Shown: positions 9,300-21,400 of the stretch, piece after piece
Numbering within the stretch: the stretch's first letter is position 1
Layout: the number at the start of each line of letters is the position of its first letter
NCBI GenBank assembly: GCA_965279295.1
Contig: CBDIHQ010000013.1
Source of the DNA: Aquabacter sp965279295
Lineage (GTDB): Bacteria; Pseudomonadota; Alphaproteobacteria; Rhizobiales; Xanthobacteraceae
Direction: 5' to 3' (one strand)
DNA length: 64,000 nucleotides
Notes under the pieces: generated by a model
What the model saw: the letters and a program-made list of their open reading frames with translations, nothing else
Told to the model about the DNA's origin: nothing
Databases searched by the model: none
Program-made: the position numbers and the translations under genes

Positions 9300-9370
9300 G
9301 CGATGAGGCGGCGGCTTTAAGGCTCGTGCGGAGGAATGAGACGGGGTGCTCGTGTCGGGTCAGGCCACAT
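9300..9370 (-). pseudogene. Relic of error-prone DNA polymerase DnaE2 (fragment 1)
   Basis: On the minus strand one frame reads 'LTRHEHPVSFLRTSLKAAA', matching the region just before the OB-fold of DnaE2 (family pattern LxLRxHPxxFLRxxL). The match is lost on both sides. The same segment is present, better preserved, at 41150-41440. The rest of the 302-base gap 9125-9426 holds nothing else I can identify. Confidence 0.5.
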
Positions 9371-9426
9371 GCCCGGAAGCCTTACCGCCTGTTTTCAACG
9401 CGCCTGTTTCGCCGTGGACACAATTC

Positions 9427-10347
9427 CTAGAGTTTCGTGCCGCGATTGTAGCTTTCTACAAGTTCATTGTAGTCGCGGGTCAGCCGGGCCGGGGAACCCT
9501 CAACCATCCAGCTGCCGCCAGCTGACCCAAGTATCATTTTCTCACCGGAGCTGTAGGGCACCTTGTCTCGAATGCGGCGCATCAGCTGCTTCGCCGTAAC
9601 GAGATAGGCCTTGGCAGCCCGAATGAAGCTGGAGCCGGCGTAGCCCTCAACCTCCTTCACCACGGCCTCATAATCGCTCACCGCCTCTGTGATCTTCGCA
9701 AGATCGGGCGGACTGGCATTTTCAGCACGCACCACCCGCTTGGCTCGGATCATCACAGCCTCGATATAATAGCGCTCCTTCCGTCCCTCGGCCTTCTCAA
9801 TCTCGGCGAGATTTTCGATCGCCTTCCTGTCCTGAATGTCCTCAATTCCAGACCGTAGCTTCGCGTCGGAGGATGCGAACGCATTCCAAGCCGCGACGAG
9901 ACGGGGGTGCAGCGCCTTGCCCTTCGCCATCTTGTCGTCTTTGTAGTTTTCCTGCTCGTAATAGTCGTCCGCCTCCTTCAACAGGGGCTCAAGGGCGACG
10001 ACCGCCTGAACATAAGCGGCGGCTGAAGCCTCAAGTTCAGATTCATGCGGTTCCAGATCATTCGCCTTTTCGACAGTCCGCTGACAGTCCGAGGGGTCGT
10101 AGATCGTGTAAGTGCCGTAGATGATCCGCTCTTTGCCGGTTGGCCCGGTTTTGGCCGCCCAACTGAAATAGCGGTCACGCGAATCATAGGAGCGCTGCGA
10201 AAGACGATTGATGCAGCCGACATATGCATTGAGCTTCTGCGTCAACGTCGGGGTTTGGGCGACAGCGCGAGCCTCGCTGATTGGCGCGCATAAAATCAGC
10301 GCGCCAAATCCCAAAGCTGCGGCCATTCTCCCGCTGCGCATGAGCAT
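9427..10347 (-). CDS. Exported YiiG/DUF3829-type protein
   Basis: 306 residues from the ATG at 10347, which has AAGGAGA six bases upstream; an upstream in-frame ATG at 10407 lacks such a site. A signal peptide ('AAALGFGALILCAPISEARA') is followed by a mostly helical, charged body. 'LTQKLNAYVGCINRLSQRSY' and 'ALEPLLKEADDYYEQENYKD' are typical of the DUF3829 (YiiG-like) family. The function of the family is unknown; a periplasmic or lipoprotein-like role is plausible, though I see no clear lipobox. It is transcribed in the same direction as the SapC and IalB genes, but a gap of about 210 bases separates it from SapC. Confidence 0.75.
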   Translation of the reverse strand: MLMRSGRMAAALGFGALILCAPISEARAVAQTPTLTQKLNAYVGCINRLSQRSYDSRDRYFSWAAKTGPTGKERIIYGTYTIYDPSDCQRTVEKANDLEPHESELEASAAAYVQAVVALEPLLKEADDYYEQENYKDDKMAKGKALHPRLVAAWNAFASSDAKLRSGIEDIQDRKAIENLAEIEKAEGRKERYYIEAVMIRAKRVVRAENASPPDLAKITEAVSDYEAVVKEVEGYAGSSFIRAAKAYLVTAKQLMRRIRDKVPYSSGEKMILGSAGGSWMVEGSPARLTRDYNELVESYNRGTKL

Positions 10348-10559
10348 GTGACCGTCTCCTTGGTTCGCGCCCAACCACCACAACGCAGCGCGAAGCTTTA
10401 GGTTCACTCCGTTTCGGGCGCATTGCCGAACTCAAGGGCGGCGCATTGCCTTTCAGCCTTCGCGCATTTCTGAGGAGAATATACGCAGCGTCCCGACCTG
10501 CCCGTGCGGCCGCGCCTTTGTCGGCGCGCCGCAAGCTTTAAAAGTGGTTTTGGCTTCCT

Positions 10560-11339
10560 TCACCCGACGTTCGGCGCTGAGGCTTCGACGAGGTTTTGCC
10601 AGGAGAGTTGTGAGGCGAGGTGGAGGGTTATGGCGTCGAGCCAGCCTTTGGCGTGGAACTCGGTGACGACGGCGGCGGGAAGGGCGCGGACGGCTGGCTC
10701 GTCGATCAGGCGGAAGCCTTGGACCAGGGCCTGGGTGGCGTCGGCGTAGCGCATTTCGGCGGAGCGCTCGACCAGGAGGTTGTGGGCCTTGAGCGCAGTG
10801 GCGAAGGCAACCGTGCGCTCGTGCTCGATGGCATAGGCATCGCACAGCGCCATGGCGGCCTCACCCGTGGGGGTGGCCTTGCCGTCGGGGGTGAACAGCA
10901 GGTCGGCGTCGTCGCGCGCGGCATCGGTGCTGATGCGCGGGCTGGCGGCGTCGATGCCCAGCATGGTGGTGCCGCCGTCCTCAAGCGCCATGCCGATGAA
11001 CGGATAGCGCCTGACATAGCTCGGGATGTAGCGGCCGGTGGCCCACTGGCCCTCAGTGGAGACGAACAGGTTGCGCCCGACGCTCACCCCGGTCACCGCC
11101 AGCGGCATGGCGCTGGCGTCGGAGGCGAACACGATCGGGTAGTGCCGGCCCGCCAAGGCGAACTCCGCCGCCACCAGGGGGATCGCGGTGGCGCCGGCGG
11201 CGACGGCGTAGTCCGCCGCGCGGCGCAGCCCGAAGCCGGCATGGTCGGCGAACCGCAGCAGCGTCGGGGCGCGGTAGAACAGCGGCAGGGTCGGGGTGGC
11301 GGGGGTGGCGGGTGCGGGGGTCTGGTCGGTCACGGGCAA
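10560..11339 (-). CDS. SapC-family protein
   Basis: 259 residues. The central pattern 'FALAGRHYPIVFASDASAMP', the later 'GRYIPSYVRRYPF' and the C-terminal 'FHAKGWLDAITLHLASQLSW' are characteristic of the SapC family (PF07277), named after a gene linked to S-layer protein export in Campylobacter. The biochemical role is unproven. There is no signal peptide. It follows the IalB-family gene in the same direction after 150 bases, within a minus-strand group that also contains a giant autotransporter, so a link to the cell surface is reasonable but inferred. Confidence 0.85.
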   Translation of the reverse strand: MPVTDQTPAPATPATPTLPLFYRAPTLLRFADHAGFGLRRAADYAVAAGATAIPLVAAEFALAGRHYPIVFASDASAMPLAVTGVSVGRNLFVSTEGQWATGRYIPSYVRRYPFIGMALEDGGTTMLGIDAASPRISTDAARDDADLLFTPDGKATPTGEAAMALCDAYAIEHERTVAFATALKAHNLLVERSAEMRYADATQALVQGFRLIDEPAVRALPAAVVTEFHAKGWLDAITLHLASQLSWQNLVEASAPNVG

Positions 11340-11489
11340 TGCTTTCGCAGGAGGAGGAGCCGCGGGCGGCCCGCATGACGAAGGGCCGCGGAGCCGCCTG
11401 AGCGGGGACCGCAGCGTAATGGAGGTTTAAGCGCGGGAGGTTCGGGTCCGGGGCTGTGGTCCTCGTCAGACCTCACCCCCGCGCTTGGC

Positions 11490-12044
11490 TCACGGCTTGA
11501 GGCTGGCGTCGAGGGCGGGGGTGAAGCCCTTGAACGAGACCGGCAGGGTGACGGACTTGCGCGCGCCATCCTCGAACGTGAAGCTGCCGGGCTCGCCGGC
11601 GCCCTTGAGCGCCTGGAGGGTGGCGGCGTCGAGCTCCAACTCGGCGAAGCAACCCTGGAGGCAGCGCTTGTATTCCAGCGCCAGGGGCTTGGCCTTCTCG
11701 CTGACCTGGAACTTGAGGCCGGCGGGCAGCCACACCCCGGCGGGCACCTGCACCACCAGGCGCAGCGGGCCGGCGGCTTCCACCTTGCCGACCGCGATGC
11801 TCGCCACCACGCCCTGACCCTGCACCTGCAGGTTCTGGACGATCTCGCAGGTGCGGGTCTTCTCCGCGCTCACGCAGCGCATCAGCCAGTCCTGGTAGGT
11901 CGCCGTGGTGGCGCCGGGCTGGGCGTCCGCTGCGGGGGCCGCCGCAGGCTTGGGCTGCGCCTGCGCCGGGCCGGCGAGCGTCAGCGCGGAGAGGGTCAGC
12001 GCCGACAGGGCGCTCGCGAGGAACAGTGCCGAACGCTTCATCAT
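11490..12044 (-). CDS. Invasion-associated locus B (IalB) family protein
   Basis: 184 residues from the paired ATG codons at 12044/12041; the frame extends upstream but only through an intergenic palindrome, so the longer start is rejected. A signal peptide ('ALTLSALTLAGPAQAQ') precedes a proline/alanine linker. The IalB domain shows 'YQDWLMRCVSAEKTRTCEIV' and 'YKRCLQGCFAELEL', giving the four cysteines conserved in the family. IalB was first linked to erythrocyte invasion by Bartonella, but the family is widespread in harmless alphaproteobacteria. It is a periplasmic or surface-associated protein of uncertain role. Confidence 0.85.
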   Translation of the reverse strand: MMKRSALFLASALSALTLSALTLAGPAQAQPKPAAAPAADAQPGATTATYQDWLMRCVSAEKTRTCEIVQNLQVQGQGVVASIAVGKVEAAGPLRLVVQVPAGVWLPAGLKFQVSEKAKPLALEYKRCLQGCFAELELDAATLQALKGAGEPGSFTFEDGARKSVTLPVSFKGFTPALDASLKP

Positions 12045-12189
12045 GTCTCGTGATCCGTCATCTGTGTGTGTGCCCATCGGGACGCCCATTGGGGGCCGCC
12101 GATATGGAACCCGCCGGGGCATAGCCGGCGCGGGGGTCTTTGACCAGAACCTTTGGGCGCATCTCGCCCTTGGAGACTGCTGCGCCAGG

Positions 12190-12330
12190 TGCAATGCGCC
12201 CCCTCTCGCCGACGGGGAGAGGGTTGGGGTGAGGGGGGCCACCCTCACCCGTTCTGAGATGCCGGAGCCCCCTCACCCGGCTGCTGCGCAGCCGACCTCT
12301 CCCCCTCGGGGCGAGGTGTAACCGCCGGTA
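12190..12330. repeat. Rhizobiales-type palindromic intergenic repeats
   Basis: Several short inverted repeats are packed together: CCCCTCTCGCCGACGGGGAG, a CCTCACCC-rich stretch, GGCTGCTGCGCAGCC, and CCTCTCCCCCTCGGGGCGAG. This family of GC-rich palindromes is common between genes in alphaproteobacteria and gives artefactual peptides containing LTPTLSP. Here it lies between the stop of the giant autotransporter and the IalB start. The 385-base gap 12045-12429 contains nothing else that I can identify, apart from a run of nine C at 12421-12429 next to the autotransporter stop codon. Confidence 0.7.
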
Positions 12331-12429
12331 TCGTCCTTCATCGAGCGCCACGCTCCGCGAGGAGCGAGGTCGGTTTTTGCAGAACGCCCGGACGCGGGAG
12401 AGGGTTCAACCCGATGCCTTCCCCCCCCC

Positions 12430-15400
12430 TCAGAACTTGAGTGAGAACTGGGCGGTGAAGGCGTTTTGGGAGGCGTCGCCGGCGAGTTGGCCGGTGTAGT
12501 TGACCTGCAGGGTGGCAAGGTCGGAGAGGGCGTAGGCCAGGCCCGCGCCCAGCAGCAGGGTGTTTTGCGCGATCGGCACGCCGGAGATCGCGAACGGCGT
12601 CGCACCGCTCTGGAACAGCATGGTCGCGCTCGGCGTGGTGTCGCCGAACGCGTGCTGCCAACCCAGAGTGGCGCTCGGGGTGAGGGTCCGCCCGCCCAGC
12701 GACAGCGAGGTCGCGGCGCGCAGGCCGAGCGTGGTGTAGAGCGTGTTCTGGCTGTCGGTGCTGACGTTCAGCCCCGCCCCGTTGCTGGCAAGGCCGCTCT
12801 CGGCGAGGTTTCCGCCCGAGATGTTGAGGTAAGCCAGGCCCGCGAACGGCTCGAACGCATAGGCGCCGATGTTGAAGTCGTAGCCCACCTCGCCGAACAC
12901 CTGCGTCGTGCCCAGCGTGTAGCCCGCGCTGGTCGACCCCGAGAAGCCGGGGAACACGATCGAGCGCGACACGCTGATGTCGTGCCAGGTGTAGGACGCC
13001 CCGCCGCGCAGCGCCCACGCGCCGAACTGACCGCCGGCGTAGAAACCGATGTCGTAATTATCCATCGTGCCGGAGGAGTTGCGGGCGTCCACGTCGAACT
13101 GGGTCTGGCTGAACCCGGCCACCACGCCGGCCCGCACATTGTCCAGCACGCTGACGTCGAGACCGGCGAAGAACCCGCCCACCGTGCTGGAGATCGAGGC
13201 CGCATTGGTGTTGCCGAAGGCATTGCCCCAGCCGCCATAGCCCTGCATCCACAGCGTCGGCGTCAGGTCCTGGCTCAGCCTGGTGTTGGCCGGGCCAGCC
13301 GCCTGCGCCGCATAGCTCAGCGCGGAAGCGCCCTGCGGCGTCACCGACTGGCGCAGCCGAGCGCCGACCGCGTCCCTCAGATAGGTGGATTCCTGCTGGA
13401 TCACCGTGTTGATCGAGGGATAGATCTCGCCGGTGAGCTGGTTGAACGCCGCCGGCACCTCGTTCGCCGCCAGCCCGAAGATCGCCTCGAACACCGGGCT
13501 TCCCGCGCCCAGCGCCTGCGCCGCCACAGCCACATTGGCCTGGTTCGGCGTCTGCGCGTATTCCACGAAGTCGATGCCGGTATAGGTCAGCGTCAGATAG
13601 ACGTTGGTCGCGTCATAGGTCAGTTCCGGGGTCAGGAACGCGAAGTTCGAGGTCACGTCCGAGCTGAACTGCCCGCTCACCCCGCCCGCGGCGGTCAGGA
13701 TGGTGATCTGGCTCAGCGCGGGATAGCGCCCGTATTCCGCCAGCACCTCGACATGGGCGCTGGAGGACAGGGTCGCGGTGCCGGTGGCGATGATCAGGTC
13801 GTGGGCCCCCGCCGTGTTCACATCGACCGCATAGACCGAGCCGGCGTTGAAGGTCACCGCCCCGTTGACCGTCAGGGTGCCCGGCGAGTAGCCCGGCGCC
13901 GCCGTGCCGCCGGTGTTCACCGTCAGTCCGCCGATGGTCGCCGTCCCGCCCAGCACGCCGCCCGCGTTCACCGTGAACGGCGAGACCGTGGTTGAGCCCG
14001 CCTGGAGCTGCACAAAGCTGTTGTCGACCGCCACCGGGCCCTGGTAGGGCGCGGAGAACTCAACCGTGCCCCCGCCGGTGAAGGTCACCTGGCCGGCGCC
14101 GGTGATCGCACCGGTGAAGGCATAGGTGTCGGAGCGGTTGAACACCAGGTTGGCATTGTTCACCACGTCGCCGACGATCGCACCCGTCTCGCCGCCATTG
14201 CCGATCTGCAGCGTGCCCGCCGAGATCGTCGTGACGCCGCTATAGGTGTTGGCGCCGGTCAGGATCAGCAGACCATCCCCGGTCTTGGTCAGGCCGCCCG
14301 TGCCGCCCACCACGCCCGACAGGGTCAGCGCCTGGCTGGCATCGACCTCGAACGTGCCGACGCTCGCCGCCAGCGTCACGCTGTTGCCATAGGCGAAGCT
14401 GCCGCTGGCGCGCAGCACGCCGGTGCCGCCCACCGTCAGGGCGCCGGTGCCGAGCGCCGATGCGCTCGTCACCTGGAGCGTGCCCTGGTTGATGCTGGTG
14501 CCGCCGGAATAGGTGTTGGTCCCGGTCAGCGCCAGCGTGCCGGCGCCGGTCTTCAGCACCGAACCGGTGCCCGAGATCACGCCGGCAAAGCTGGTATCGT
14601 CGCTCCGGTTGAACACCAGGGCGGCGTTGTTGACGATGTCGCCCAGCACCGCGCCCGAGGTGCCGCCGTCGCCCAGCTGCAACGTGCCGCCGGAGATCGT
14701 GGTGCCGCCGGTATAGCTGTTGGCGCCGGTCAGGATCAGCGTGCCGAAGTCCGCCTTCTCAAGACCGGCCACGCCGGTCAGCACGCTCTGGATCGTGGCA
14801 ACGGTCGAGGCGCCACTTTCCGTCCCGTCGCCGACCCGGATCACCGGCGCACCGCCGGTCAGCGCGATCGGACCCCCGGTCACCACATAGCCGGTTTCCA
14901 CGAACTGCATGCCGATGGCCATGACAGGGCCATCGGTGGTGTCCACCGTCACCGTGCCGGCCGCGCCCTGGAACACCGCGAACCCGCCGTTCCACGCCCG
15001 CGGAATGGTCCCGCTGGCATTGATCCAGTTGGTCTGGCTGCCCGCGGTCCAGGTTCCCGTGCCGCCCAGCACGCTCTGGGTCGGCGTCGTGTTCGACCCG
15101 TTCCAGAACAGGATCGGGCTGTCGGGGCCTTCCACGAACAGGTTCACCTGCCCCTGGATGCTCGACTGGATGCCGCCCGACAGACCGCCCGAGAGCGCGC
15201 CGACCTCCATCCCGTTGTCGGTCAGCGTCCCGCCATAGGTCATGATGCGGTAGATGCCGATCCCGAACCCGGGCGTCGGCGTCACGTTCAGCGTGCCGTC
15301 CAGCGTCACATTGCCGGCCACCGTGAACACCGTGGTCGCCTCGCTCGGCGCCCCCAGCGTCACGTTCACGTTCGACCCGCCCTGCAGGTCCAGCGCGCCC

Positions 15401-18400
15401 ATGCTCAGGCCGCTGCCCTGCACCCCGGCCAACGTGCCGCCCGAGAGCACATGCACCGTCTTGCTGATGCTGCCCGAGCCCGACAGCGTCGCCTGGTCGT
15501 AGACATAGACGTCGCTGTCCAGGCTCCCCGCCACCACCAGGCCGCCGCCCGTCACATTGGTGTCGCCGGTGTAGCCGTTGGCGCCCGACAGCGTCATCAC
15601 CCCGGTGCCCGCCTTGGTCAGGCCGCCGGACCCCGAGATCACCCCGGAGAAAGTGGTGCTGCTGTTGTCGCCGCCCGCCGCCAGGGTCGCCCCGTCCAGC
15701 GTGATCGCGCCGGCGCCGCCGAGCGAACCCACGGTCTCGGTCGCCCCGCTCGGGCGGATGATCAGCTGCGCGCCAAGCGCCACGCTCACCGCGCTGGCAT
15801 CGCCCAGGGCGTTGCCGCCCTCGGCGATCAGGATGCCGGCGGTGACGTTGGTCGCCCCGGACCCGGTGTTGATGCCGGAGATCACCAAAGTGCCGAGGCC
15901 GGTCTTGTTGAGATTGCCCAGCCCGGTGATCGGTCCGGTCAGGGTCAGCGTCTCGACCGCCGGGTTCTCCGCCGTGCCGTCCACCTCGAACCCGCCGGTC
16001 AGGCCGGTGGCCAGGCTGATCGCGCTGGCATAGGTGAAGGTGTTGCTGGCCCGCAGCACGCCCGAGCCGGTCAGGGCCAGCGGGCCGGTGCCCAGCGCCG
16101 AGGCGCCGTACACCTGGACCGTGCCCTCGGCCACCGTCGTGCCGCCGCTGTAGTTGCTGCCGTCGCCGGTCAGCGTCAGCGTGCCGGCCCCGGTCTTGGT
16201 CAGGCAGCCCGCACCGGTGATCGCGCCGGAGAAGCTCGAGCTTGTCCCGTCGCCGCCGGTGGTGAGGCAATAGCCGTTCAGCGCCACTTCGCCGCCGCCC
16301 GCCAGCGAGCCCACGCTCTCGTTGGCGTCGGTCAGCGACAGCAGCGCACCCGCCGCAACGCTGAGGCGCGCGGTGTCGGACAGCGACTGCCCGCCGCCGA
16401 TCCGAAGCTCCCCGTCCGCCACATTGGTGGCGCCGGTGTAGGTGTTGAGGCCGGTCATCAGCAGGATGCCGGCGCCGGTCTTGGTCAGCTCGCCCGCACC
16501 CGAGACCACCCCGGTCAGCGTCAGCGTCTGGGTCTCGGCCACGCCCAGCGTGCCGCCGCCCGAGCCCTCGATGGGGGTCAGCGAGATCGCGCTGGCATAG
16601 GCGAAGCTCGTCGTGACGTTCAACGCGCCCGCGCCCTGCAGCGCCAGCGCCCCGGTGCCGAGCGCCAGCGCGTTGTCGATCTCGATCGCACCTTCCGAGA
16701 TCGTGGTGCCGCCGGAATAGGTGCTGGTCCCGGTCAGCGTCAGCGTCTCGGCGCCGGTCTTGGTCACGCAGCCGCCGGCCCCACTCAGGGTGCCAGAGAA
16801 CGCGCCCCCGCCCGCCACCGTCAGGCAGTAGCCGTTCAGGTTCACATTGCCCGCGCCGTCGAGCCCGCCCACGGTCTCATTGGCATTGGTCAGCGTCACC
16901 AGGGCGCCGCCGGCAATCGCCAGCCCCGCCGTGTCCGACAGCGAGGACCCGCCCGCCAGCGCCAGCTCGCCCCCCGACACGCTGGTCGCGCCGGTAAACG
17001 TGTTGAGGCCGGACAGCGTCATCACGCCGGTGCCGGTCTTCTCGAACGTTCCAGCCCCCGAGATCACCCCGGAATAGCTGGTGCTGGTGTTGTTGCCGCC
17101 GGCGATCACATTGCCGGTCAGCTCCAGCGCGCCCGCGCCGCTGAGCGAACCCACCGTCTCGGTGGCCCCGCTCGGCCGGATGATCAACTGCGCCCCGTCC
17201 GCAACGCTCACCGCGCTGCTATCGCCGATGGCGTTGCCGCCCTCGGCGATCATCACCCCTGACGTCACGTTGGTGGCGCCGGAATAGCTGTTGGTGCCGG
17301 AGATCAGCAGCGTGCCGAGGCCGGTCTTGTTGAGATCGCCGAGGCCCGTGATGCTGCCGGTCAGGGTCAGCGTCTCAACCGCCGGGTTCTCAACCGTGCC
17401 GTCCACCTCGAACCCGCCGGTCAGCCCGGCCGCCAGCGTCACGTCGTTGTCGTAGCTGTAGGTCCCGGTGGACCGCACCACGCCGGTCCCCGACAGCGCG
17501 ATCACCCCGGTTCCCAGCGCACCCGCCGCCCCGAGCGCAACCGCGCCCTCGGACACGTTGGTGCCGCCGGAATACGTGCTGGCGCCCGCAAGGGTCAGCG
17601 TGCCGGGGCCGGTCTTGGTGATGCAGCCCGAGCCGCTGATCGAACCGGAGAAGGTGTTGCTGGTCGCCCCGGCAACCGTCAGGCAATAGCTGTTCAGCGT
17701 CACCGCGCCGGCGCCCGACAGGCCGCCGACCGTCTCGTCGCTGTCCATCAGCTCCAGGATCGCGCCGGCCATCACCAGCGTGCCCACCGTGTCCGACAGC
17801 GAGGAGCCGCCGCCGATCAGCAGCCGGCCTTCGCTCACCGTCGTGCCGCCGCTGAAGCTGTTGATGCCGGTCAGCGTCAGCGTGCCCTCGCCCGCCTTGA
17901 TCAGCCCGCCCGTGCCCGAGATCACCCCGGCATAGCCGGTGTCGTCGGACCGGTCGAAGATCAGCACGCCATTGTTCACAACATCGCCCAGGATCGACCC
18001 CGTCGTGCCGCCATCGCCGATCTGCAGCGCACCCTGGGTGATCGTGGTGCCGCCGGTGTAGGTGTTCTCACCGGTCAGGACCAGAAGCCCGAGGTCGGTC
18101 TTCTCAAGCCCCGTGCTGCCCGCGATCACCGAGCCGATGCTCGCCACATAATTGGCGCCTTGCGCGGTGCCGTCGCCCACCCGGATCTGGGTCTGGCCCG
18201 AGGTCGACGCCAGCGTCAGCGTGCCCTCGTCCACCGTGTAGCCGTCCACCATGAACTGGACGCCGGTCGCCGACACCGTGCCGGCAATGGTGACATCGCC
18301 ACCCGCGACCGAGAACACCGCGAACGTGCTGTCCCAGGACCGCGCCTGGTTCGCCGTCGAGGTGGTCCAGTTGGTCTGCTCGGAATTGTTGGTCCAGATG

Positions 18401-21400
18401 CCGCTGCCGCCGTGGATCGTCCCGTCCGCCGTGGTCGTCTCGCCGTTCCAGTACAGGATCCCGCCCTGCAGCACCTCGAGGTTCAACTGGTTCGACAGAA
18501 GCTGGATCTGATAGGCGTATTGCAGCGGGGTATCGCCCAGCACCACGCCGTTGTTCGACGCCAGCGTCGTGAAGTCTATGATCCGGTACACGCCGAGCGA
18601 CATGGCGCCCGCGTTGCTGACGTTCAACACGCCGTCCAGCGCCAGCGTTCCCGCCTGGAACACCGCATTGCCGGTGTTCGCCCCCAGCACAACGTCGATG
18701 TTGGCGGTCGACGCCAGCGTCAGGCTGCTCATCGACAGCCCATACATGCCGGTCGCCGTCGCCGGCGCCGCCAGCAGATGGCCGCCGTTCTGGACGCTCA
18801 CCGCGCCCGTGATCGCCGTCCCCGACGCCCCGCCGGTCTCGCCCCGCAGCGTCGCGCCCGACAGCACCGTGACATCGCCGGTCAGCGTCGCACCGCCGGC
18901 GATCGCCAGCGTCCCCGCCTCGACGCTCGTCCCCGCCAACGCACTGTTCGCCCCCACCAGCGCCAGCTCCCCGCTCCCACGCTGCACCAGCGCCCCCGAC
19001 CCGGTCACCGCCCCCGGCGCCAAAATGTCGTCCGACCGGTTGAACACCAAAGTCCCGCTGTTCGCCACATCGCCAACAATCGAACCCGACGTCGCACCAT
19101 CGCCAATAACAAGCGTGCCAGCCGAAACCGTCGTGCCGCCGGTGTAGGTGTTCGCGCCCGTCAGGGTCAGGGTGTCAGCGCCGAGCTTGGTCAGCGTGCC
19201 GGTCCCCGAAATAGCACTCCCAACGATCAACGCGTTAGAACGGTTGAAGATGAGCGCCGCGTCGTTGACCACCGCCCCGGTGCCCAGATTACCCGCAGTC
19301 CCGCCATCGCCCACCTGGAGCGCCCCGGAGGAGATGGTGGTGGTGCCGGTATAGGTGTTAGCGCCGGTGAGCGTGAATGTGCCCGTGCCGGTCTTGGTCA
19401 GGCTGAGGGTGCCGAACGGCGCCTGAAGCACACCCGAGAAGGTCGTCGACGCATTATTTCCGCCGGTGACGATCGTCGAGGTGGATAGACCGCTCACGGT
19501 GCCGGCGCCTGAAAGCGACCCGATGGTTTCCACCGACTGCCTGATGGTCAAATCGGCGCCGGCATCCACCGTCACCGCCACGCTGTCTGCCAGAGCCGAG
19601 CCGCCCCGGAGCAGAAGGACACCTTCCATGACATGAACAGGGCCTTCAAAAGTATTGGTGCCCCACAAAGTCTGGGAGGCCGTACCCACCTTGGTCAGGC
19701 CACCGGTTCCACTGATCGTCCCGGTATAGGACCGCGCAAGATTGCTGCCGCCGACAGTGAGGGTGTTGCCGTTAAGCTCCACCGTCCGCGCGCCGGTGCC
19801 GCCGCTGATGTCGCCGAGTGCGCCGATCGCCTCATTGGCGTTCGTCAGGACGAGTGTCGCGCCGGCCATCAAGCCGACGATCGCCGTATCGGCCACAGCG
19901 GTTCCGCCGGACAGCAACACCCGCCCGGCTTGGACGATGATGCCCCCGCTGTTGGTGTTGGTGCCGCTCAGCGTGAGGTCGCCGGTGCCAGCCTTCGTCA
20001 GAATGCCGACCCCGCCAATCGCCCCGGAGAACACAGTCGAGGTGGCGTCGCCAGCCGTCAGGCCGCCGGGAGCGTAGTCCAATGTGACACTGCCGGCGCC
20101 TGCGAGGGAGCCAACGGTCTCGATGGTGGTCACCACCAGGTTCGCGTTGAGCGCGACCGTCACCGCACTCAGATCGCCGATCGCCGAACCGCCCGAAACC
20201 GTAAGCGTGCCGGCCGACACCGTCGTCGTCCCGCCATAGATGTTGGTGCCCGACAGCGTCAGCGTGCCCGCGCCCAGCTTCTCAAACGTGCCCGAGCCGG
20301 AAATATTACCCGAATAGGTCACCGCGTCGGAGCGGTTGAACACCAGCGCGGCATTGTCGACGATGTTGCCCGCCACCGAGCCGCTCGTGCCGCCATCGCC
20401 GATCGACAGCGTGCCGCCCGATATGGTCGTCCCGCCGGTGTGGGTCGCCGCGCCCGTCAACGTCAGCGTCCCCGCGCCCTGCTTGGTCAGCGAGCCGGTG
20501 CCCGAGATGCCGCCCGCGAATGCGGTCGCATCCGAACGGTTGAACGTCAGGGCCCCGTTATTGACCACATCGCCCAGGATCGACCCCGTCGTCCCGCCAT
20601 CGCCGACCGAGAGCGAGCCGCCGGAAATCGTCGTGCCGCCGGAATAGGTGTTCGCGCCCGTGAAGGTCCAGGTCCCGTAGAGGATCTCGACACTGCCCGC
20701 GCCGGTGGCGATGGCCCCCGAGATCAGGCTTGCCTCATCGGTTCCCAGCGTCAAAGACTGGCCCGCCCCCGTGATCCCCCCCGACAGCGTGATCGCGCCG
20801 GGCTGGCCCGGTCCCACGGAGCTGGCGGTGATAAGGGTGTTGCCGGCGAGCGTGATAGCGCCGGCATAGCTGTTGATGCCCGCACTCACCAGGGCGCCGC
20901 TCCCGCTGCCGGTGCCGGAGAGGGTCAGCGCCTCGTTGCCGATGTTGATCGGACCCAAAAGGGCATCCAGCATCAACGTACCGCCATCCGCGACCGTTGT
21001 GCCGGAACTGGTGTCGCCCAGCGCCGCGCTGTCGGCCACCCTGAGGACGGCACCGCTGGCGACGGTGGTCGCGCCCGCATAGGTGTTCGCGCCCGCCAGT
21101 ACCCACACCCCGCCGTTGATATTGACGCCGCCGCTGCCGAGCCCGATCACGCCCGAGATGCCGCCGCCGGCACCCACCAGACTGAGGGTCTGGGTGGTGC
21201 CGTTGACCGGGCCGGAGAGCGTGATGCCGAACGCGCCGGCATCGATGGCCGCGTCCGCCGCCAGCGTGATGGTTCCGCTCACATCGATGGTCGAATTGCC
21301 GGCGTTGGTGAGGGCGCCGCCGGTGGGCGAACCGCCCGAGCCGGAGATGGTGAAGGATTCGGCGACGGTGTTGCCGCCGTTGAACTGCACCATCGCGCCG

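Noticed and set aside
15451..17262. 603-codon plus-strand frame opposite the PATR repeats
   Set aside because: Same reason: antisense of a repeat-rich gene, with Arg/Gln/Ala-rich composition.
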